Positions 7,344 to 10,843 of a DNA stretch of 10,843 nt are shown here, piece by piece (the stretch's first letter is position 1; each line of letters starts with the position of its first letter). The DNA lies in assembly GCA_015233285.1 (NCBI GenBank), contig JADFYA010000094.1:1-10843 (forward strand). Reading direction: 5' to 3'. A program made the translations under genes and the position numbers. Below the pieces are notes generated by a model. That model worked only from the letters and a program-made list of their open reading frames with translations, was not told the origin of the DNA and searched no databases. The DNA is from Deltaproteobacteria bacterium. GTDB taxonomy: Bacteria; Desulfobacterota; JADFXK01.

Positions 7344-8488
7344 TAGACTCCAAGATAATAAAACATCACTGAAAAAATGCCATCCGCAACAATAATAAGG
7401 ATTATTCCCCCAACCACCGAACTGGTGGCGGAATCGCCCACGGCAGTAGCCCCGATCTTGGTTTGCAGACCTCGCATACAACCCACGGCCGCCACCAACA
7501 AGCCGAAGACAAGCGATTTGAGCAACCCGCCTAACAAATCGCCATAAGTCACCGCCGAAGTTACCCGGTGAACATAGGTGATCAATGGAAAGCCCAGGGA
7601 GAGCATCACCACGCCACCGCCGATCAATCCAAATAGATTGGCGAAAATAGCCAACAACGGAGTGACGAAAACAGTGGCCAAGATTCTGGGCACGGCCAAA
7701 AAAGGGACCGGATCAAGACCCATGGTGACCAAGGCATCTATCTCTTCATTAACCTTCATTGCCCCCAGTTCCGCGGCAAAGGCGGAACCGGTGCGCCCGG
7801 CCAGTAGAATGGCCGTCATCAACGGACCCAACTCCCTTAGCGTGGACAAGGCCACCAGGTTGGCGATGAATATCTCTGCGGCAAACATGCGCATGGGTAT
7901 GGCCGCCTGGAAGGACATGACCAGGCCGAGGAGAAAACTAACCAGGGCCACGATGGGCAGGGCATTGACCCCGGACGCCTCCATGACGAAAAAAACGTCT
8001 TTCCACCGGACACTGCCGGGATGCCTGGCCACACCGACCAGGGCCACGACAACTTCCCCCACAAAAGAAACCATCAAACTCAAATCAGACCAGAGTTTGG
8101 CCGCAGCCCGACCTATTTCTTCGAAGGCGGATCCTTTCGACGGCTTACCGGTGGCCTCCTTAAAGTCCTCCGGATCAAAAAAATCCAGGAGTTGGGTGAA
8201 CTCGTCCTGTAGTCCCAGGAGGGTCATTTTCCCGCCCGCCTGCTCCAACCGCCGACGCAGGTCAAAGATAAACCCGATTCCAGATCCATCACAGTAGGTG
8301 ATTCCGGAGGCGTCTAAAACGATGGCCTTAGTCTGTGTCTTTTCCAGCAAACCAAATGCTTCCCGCCAAATACCGCCGGTAGTCATAGAATCGAGACGAC
8401 CCGTTATAGCCATGGTCAAGATTCCACCGCTATCTGAACTGGTCTGGAGAGACACAGGGGGCATATTGGGGAGAGTCACAGATTCCAT
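7343..8488 (-). CDS. mlaE: MCE-system permease with N-terminal STAS domain (MlaB-MlaE fusion)
   Basis: This encodes 381 residues. Residues about 22-110 form a STAS domain with AITGRLDS (27-34), KAIVLDASGITYCDGSGIGF (54-73) including serine 69 at the usual phosphosite position, and GGKMTLLGL (85-93). This replaces a separate MlaB. Residues about 135-381 are the MlaE permease with its hallmark block around 218-268 (RELGPLMTAILLAGRTGS, LGAMKVNEEIDALVTMGLDP) and several hydrophobic helices, ending GDSATSSVVGGI plus a last membrane helix. It should sit in the inner membrane, bind the ATPase and feed lipids to or from the MCE ring. Start: ATG at 8488, directly preceded by a TTG. No Shine-Dalgarno is seen, so the start is less secure than the gene itself. 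First gene of the minus-strand operon. Confidence 0.96.
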   Translation of the reverse strand: MESVTLPNMPPVSLQTSSDSGGILTMAITGRLDSMTTGGIWREAFGLLEKTQTKAIVLDASGITYCDGSGIGFIFDLRRRLEQAGGKMTLLGLQDEFTQLLDFFDPEDFKEATGKPSKGSAFEEIGRAAAKLWSDLSLMVSFVGEVVVALVGVARHPGSVRWKDVFFVMEASGVNALPIVALVSFLLGLVMSFQAAIPMRMFAAEIFIANLVALSTLRELGPLMTAILLAGRTGSAFAAELGAMKVNEEIDALVTMGLDPVPFLAVPRILATVFVTPLLAIFANLFGLIGGGVVMLSLGFPLITYVHRVTSAVTYGDLLGGLLKSLVFGLLVAAVGCMRGLQTKIGATAVGDSATSSVVGGIILIIVADGIFSVMFYYLGV

Positions 8489-8569
8489 CAAGTCGACCGG
8501 GGAGGCATACGGTTAAGTTCATTCTCGGGGTAAGTCTCGGACTTCAGGTGAACAATACAAACAAGTGCA

Positions 8570-8598
8570 TTCTTACCTCGAAGTGAGATGAGAGTCAA
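8570..8598 (-). promoter_or_regulatory. Candidate sigma-70 promoter for the MCE operon
   Basis: On the minus strand, TTGACT (8598-8593, five of six matches) is followed after 17 bases by TAAGAA (8575-8570, three of six matches). It would give a leader of about 75 bases before the permease ATG. The -10 element is poor, so this is only the best candidate in the region. Confidence 0.3.
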
Positions 8599-8676
8599 AC
8601 ATTTTCTTTTCCTGGATGGGAATAACCCACACTGCCATTGACGGATTCTTTTCCTGTCGTGTTCAAGGAGAATAGT

Positions 8677-8818
8677 ATGGCTTTTGAATTACTTTGATGG
8701 TAAAATAAACGTGATCGGAGATAAAGGCGATCAATTCCGTCAAAGAGGGAGTCTGAGGCGTCTCGGTTACTTCATTAAGAAGCATCCATATGTTACTGCT
8801 GCTGTTATGTTTTTATAA
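8677..8818 (+). other. Possible small gene interrupted by UGA (46 residues if read through a +1 shift)
   Basis: AAGGAG (8665-8670) stands 6 bases before an ATG at 8677, a strong ribosome binding site. The frame reads only MAFELL before TGA at 8695. In the +1 frame, starting with GAT at 8696, forty more codons are open up to TAA at 8816-8818. They would give a basic, then partly hydrophobic C-terminus (LRRLGYFIKKHPYVTAAVMF). The junction is CTT TGA, the same codon pair as at the programmed frameshift of the release-factor-2 gene, but the spaced Shine-Dalgarno element that stimulates that shift is missing. It may be a decayed gene, a sequencing error, a real frameshift, or chance. I do not recognise the peptide. 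Confidence 0.25.
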
Positions 8819-8819
8819 T
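8792..8819 (+). promoter_or_regulatory. Candidate sigma-70 promoter for the DUF294 gene
   Basis: A perfect TATAAT at 8814-8819 is preceded after 16 bases by GTTACT (three of six matches to TTGACA). Transcription would start near 8826, about 33 bases before the preferred ATG at 8859. The strong -10 with a weak -35 suggests an activator or modest expression. Confidence 0.5.
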
Positions 8820-8858
8820 GATTAAGTGAAGTTACAATATTTAACAACCCAGGGACTA

Positions 8859-10280
8859 ATGGCTACCTTATCCTCTCAGGCGAATCCTCCTCAAAAATCC
8901 AAACCCGACCTGGCAGCCTCTCAAACCGCCCCGGAGTCACCGGAACCAGTATGTGCTCCGCCCACCCTATCCGATCAACTCCCGGCCCCCGACCCTGGCT
9001 CCGACTCACTAGTGGATGGTGAAACCAGTTTTTTCGGGCTGATTCCCTTTGAAGACGACCATCAGGCCATTGACCGATCGGTACAGGATATCTTGTTCGC
9101 GGCCCGGCGGCAGACAGAAGACCTATCCATAAATGACCGCAAAGCCGTTTTCACTGAACTGGGGCGCCTGTCTTATGCAGAAACAAAGAAAATCACTGCA
9201 TTTCAAATGGAAGTTGATGCCTCTATTTGGCGCATCGACAAGGCTGGTTGCCTTGATGACATCGCAGCGGCCCACGCCCGGTTGAATGACATAGTCTTGA
9301 CTCACTTCCAGGAGACACTGATCGTCAGTGATCTCCAGGCTATCTGCACCTCGTATCGGGACTTCATCACGGCCAAAATCATCGATCTGGTCGAGGCGGA
9401 AATGCGCACCGGTTTTGGTTATATGCCATGTGACTTCGCCTGGATCGGAACTGGATCGGAAGGCCGGGGCGAACAGACTTTGCTCACCGACCAAGATAAC
9501 CTGGTGGTCTATCAAGAAGACTCCGGCCACGCCGACGAGTATTTCGCCGCCTTTTCAGAAAAAGTAGTGGATTATTTGGAACGGGTCGGGTTCAATCGGT
9601 GCACCGGAGCGATCATGGCCTCCAACCCCAAGTGGCGCGGCTCCCTCCTGGGGTGGCGTCACCGGATGTCTGATTTGATGCTTCGGGCCTTTCAGGACAA
9701 CAGGGCTTTATTAGATTTGATAATCTTGTTAGACAGCCGGTTCATCGGCGGGCACCGGACCCTGGCTGAGGAGTTCATCGATGAAATGTTAGCCAATTTC
9801 GATGACCGGCCCGGATTGGCCCGGGAAATGGCCCGCTCAGCCATGGCCAGTCCAGTGGCCCTGGGCATGTTCCATCGATTTCGGACGGAAGGTTCCGGTC
9901 CGCACAAGAATAAGATGAACATTAAAATGGGGGGGTGGGCGCCGCTGATTTTAACCGTCAGGGTGTTTGCCTTGCTGGATAAGATTAGAGATGTCAATAC
10001 GGTCAAAAAGATAAAAATGTTAGCAAAAAGCGGCCGGTTGTCCTCAGATATGTCACGCCGGCTCCAAGAGTCATTTTATATCTTAACCAAGCACAAGCTA
10101 CTCCAGCAGATCGACATGATTAAGGCCGGCAAGCATAAAGCGTACTTTGATGAACACGACCATTTTGTTGATCCGACCCAATTAGATAAAGAGTCTGCGG
10201 AAAAACTCAAGCAGGCTTTAAGAAACGTCCAAAAACTCCAGGACCAAATTGTCACAACTTTCCACTTGCAGTCTATCTAA
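8859..10280 (+). CDS. DUF294-type putative nucleotidyltransferase without CBS/cNMP domains
   Basis: This encodes 473 residues. Residues 1 to about 55 are rich in proline, serine and alanine and look disordered. About 65-175 is helical. The nucleotidyltransferase core follows, with WIGTGSEGRGEQTLLTDQDN (195-214): the GS motif, arginine 203 and the metal-binding pair D211/D213, as in GlnD-like and DUF294 enzymes. Residues about 325-470 are the DUF294 C-terminal helical domain, with GPHKNKMNIKMGGWAPLI (347-364) and VRVFALL (367-373). Family members usually carry cyclic-nucleotide-binding and/or CBS domains ahead of the core and run past 600 residues; here they are absent. The protein probably transfers a nucleotide to a protein or small molecule in the cytoplasm; the target is unknown. 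The start at ATG 8859 is chosen because AGGGA lies just before it and the promoter fits. A GTG at 8826 would add 11 residues but falls at the predicted transcription start. It stands alone and converges on an rRNA operon. Confidence 0.92.
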   Translation: MATLSSQANPPQKSKPDLAASQTAPESPEPVCAPPTLSDQLPAPDPGSDSLVDGETSFFGLIPFEDDHQAIDRSVQDILFAARRQTEDLSINDRKAVFTELGRLSYAETKKITAFQMEVDASIWRIDKAGCLDDIAAAHARLNDIVLTHFQETLIVSDLQAICTSYRDFITAKIIDLVEAEMRTGFGYMPCDFAWIGTGSEGRGEQTLLTDQDNLVVYQEDSGHADEYFAAFSEKVVDYLERVGFNRCTGAIMASNPKWRGSLLGWRHRMSDLMLRAFQDNRALLDLIILLDSRFIGGHRTLAEEFIDEMLANFDDRPGLAREMARSAMASPVALGMFHRFRTEGSGPHKNKMNIKMGGWAPLILTVRVFALLDKIRDVNTVKKIKMLAKSGRLSSDMSRRLQESFYILTKHKLLQQIDMIKAGKHKAYFDEHDHFVDPTQLDKESAEKLKQALRNVQKLQDQIVTTFHLQSI

Positions 10281-10487
10281 TACAGTATAGCTAGCCTGTC
10301 CAGTATTTCCGGAACCGACCGTCGATGATTGAATGAAGATGAGGTATTTTGGGGGAGTCGTGTCCCTGGCCTGAATGTCAAACCGGTTTATGTCATCTTA
10401 AGCCGGATTATGGTTGGTATCGTTGAAAAGGGTCAAAGCAATCTGTCGAGTCGGGAAGAGAAGCGGGGAAAGAATTAGGGGATGGGC
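10281..10487. other. Intergenic region between convergent DUF294 gene and rRNA operon
   Basis: About 207 bases without a gene on either strand. The only structure seen is a perfect ten-base palindrome AAACCGGTTT at 10380-10389. No forward intrinsic terminator for the DUF294 transcript is visible. Confidence 0.6.
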
Positions 10488-10519
10488 AAAAAAATAACCC
10501 CCCTTTTAATAGGGGGGTT
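10488..10519 (-). terminator. Intrinsic terminator of the rRNA operon
   Basis: On the minus strand the order is AACCCCCC, an eight-base loop, GGGGGGTT, then one A and seven T. The eight-pair stem with six G-C pairs and the T tract make a strong Rho-independent terminator, placed just after 5S. The plus-strand side has only three T after the stem, so it should work mainly in the rRNA direction. Confidence 0.93.
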
Positions 10520-10530
10520 TGGAAAAGTAA

Positions 10531-10646
<116 letters not shown>

Positions 10647-10706
10647 AATTTTATTCCTTTTGGGAAATTATAAAAGAAAATATGGGTGTGTAGTGAAGAA
10701 AAAATA

Positions 10707-10843
10707 TGGCCAAGCCGCACGACCGATTAGTACCGGTAAGCTGAACGTATTACTACGCTTACACATCCGGCCTATCAACATCGTAGTCTTCGATGGGTCT
10801 TTAGTTCCGGTGTCTCCACCGGAAGGGATATCTAATCTTGAGG
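10707..10843 (-). rRNA. rrl: 23S ribosomal RNA, 3' end only
   Basis: The last 137 bases or so of 23S on the minus strand; the rest lies beyond the right edge. Recognisable stretches in the plus-strand reading are GATTAGTACCGGTAAGCTGA and CTTACACATCCGGCCTATCA, which match the reverse complement of the conserved 23S 3' terminus. The 3' end is placed near 10707 by alignment from memory with the E. coli end (GTGAGGCTTAACCT against GTGCGGCTTGGCCA), so it may be off by a few bases. The 60-base spacer to 5S holds no tRNA. Confidence 0.95.

Larger units (their letters stand above)
8489..8858. other. Divergent intergenic region between the MCE operon and the DUF294 gene
   Basis: This stretch of 370 bases carries no complete gene of normal length. 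It should hold the promoters for both directions. The best candidates are listed separately (8570-8598 minus, 8792-8819 plus), as is an interrupted short reading frame at 8677-8818. A small inverted repeat TGGG-AATAA-CCCA occurs near 8617-8629; its stem is only four pairs. I see no tRNA, riboswitch or sigma-54 site. Confidence 0.6.

Noticed and set aside
7344..7481. N-terminal extension of the MlaF frame up to 7481
   Set aside because: It overlaps the end of the permease gene in another frame and is not protein-like; the TAATG overlap with GGAG supports 7343.
7578..8297. Open plus-strand reading of 239 codons
   Set aside because: It is antisense to the MlaE permease, whose conserved motifs cover the same bases; the composition (many Ser, Thr, Arg, Lys) is that of a shadow frame.
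8638..8666. TTGACG with GTTCAA 17 bases on as a plus-strand promoter
   Set aside because: The -10 element does not match; the TATAAT at 8814 is far better for the DUF294 gene.
8826..8858. GTG start giving 11 extra residues to the DUF294 protein
   Set aside because: It has no Shine-Dalgarno and coincides with the predicted transcription start; ATG 8859 has AGGGA in front.
10647..10706. Possible tRNA in the 23S-5S spacer
   Set aside because: Only 60 A/T-rich bases, with no cloverleaf arms or TTCGA-type T-loop.

Overview
The window is a bacterial chromosome segment of about 50% G+C. It most resembles a Desulfobacterota (delta-proteobacterial) genome. That placement is an inference from three things: the gene set (an MCE lipid-transport operon with a STAS-fused permease, a symporter-type sensor protein, a DUF294 nucleotidyltransferase), the style of the 5S/23S sequence, and overall protein character. 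No species can be named from the sequence.

Layout, left to right. Positions 1-2756 (minus) encode the first 918 residues of a very large sensor protein: a sodium/solute-symporter membrane domain, a helical linker, a coiled coil and two PAS domains. It runs off the left edge before any kinase domain. It overlaps the end of a small two-helix membrane protein (minus), and the pair is preceded by a consensus sigma-70 promoter at 3171-3199. From 8488 down to 3255 (minus) lies a compact six-gene run: STAS-MlaE permease, MlaF ATPase, MlaD/MCE protein, PqiC-type lipoprotein, a family 2 glycosyltransferase and endonuclease III (nth). Most junctions overlap or are a few bases apart. The exception is the 60-base mlaF-mlaD gap, which holds a five-copy heptad repeat. 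A 370-base divergent intergenic region (8489-8858) holds candidate promoters for both sides and the remains of a possible 46-residue small gene interrupted by a UGA. From 8859 to 10280 (plus) is a DUF294-type nucleotidyltransferase without the usual sensory N-terminal domains. It converges on the end of an rRNA operon (minus): the 3' end of 23S, 5S, and a strong intrinsic terminator at 10488-10519.

How the genes fit together. The MCE genes would build an ABC-type lipid transporter spanning the inner membrane and periplasm: permease, ATPase, MCE ring with a long helical tail, and an auxiliary lipoprotein. The glycosyltransferase resembles enzymes that load sugar onto polyprenyl phosphate, so it may share an envelope theme. 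The nth gene appears to be a passenger in the same transcript. The symporter-sensor and its small partner form a separate transcription unit resembling CbrA-type nutrient sensing.

No CRISPR array, insertion sequence, phage gene or clearly new defence system was seen. The points most worth a second look are the heptad repeat inside the MCE operon, the UGA-interrupted small ORF, the stripped-down DUF294 protein and the overlapping small-protein/sensor pair.
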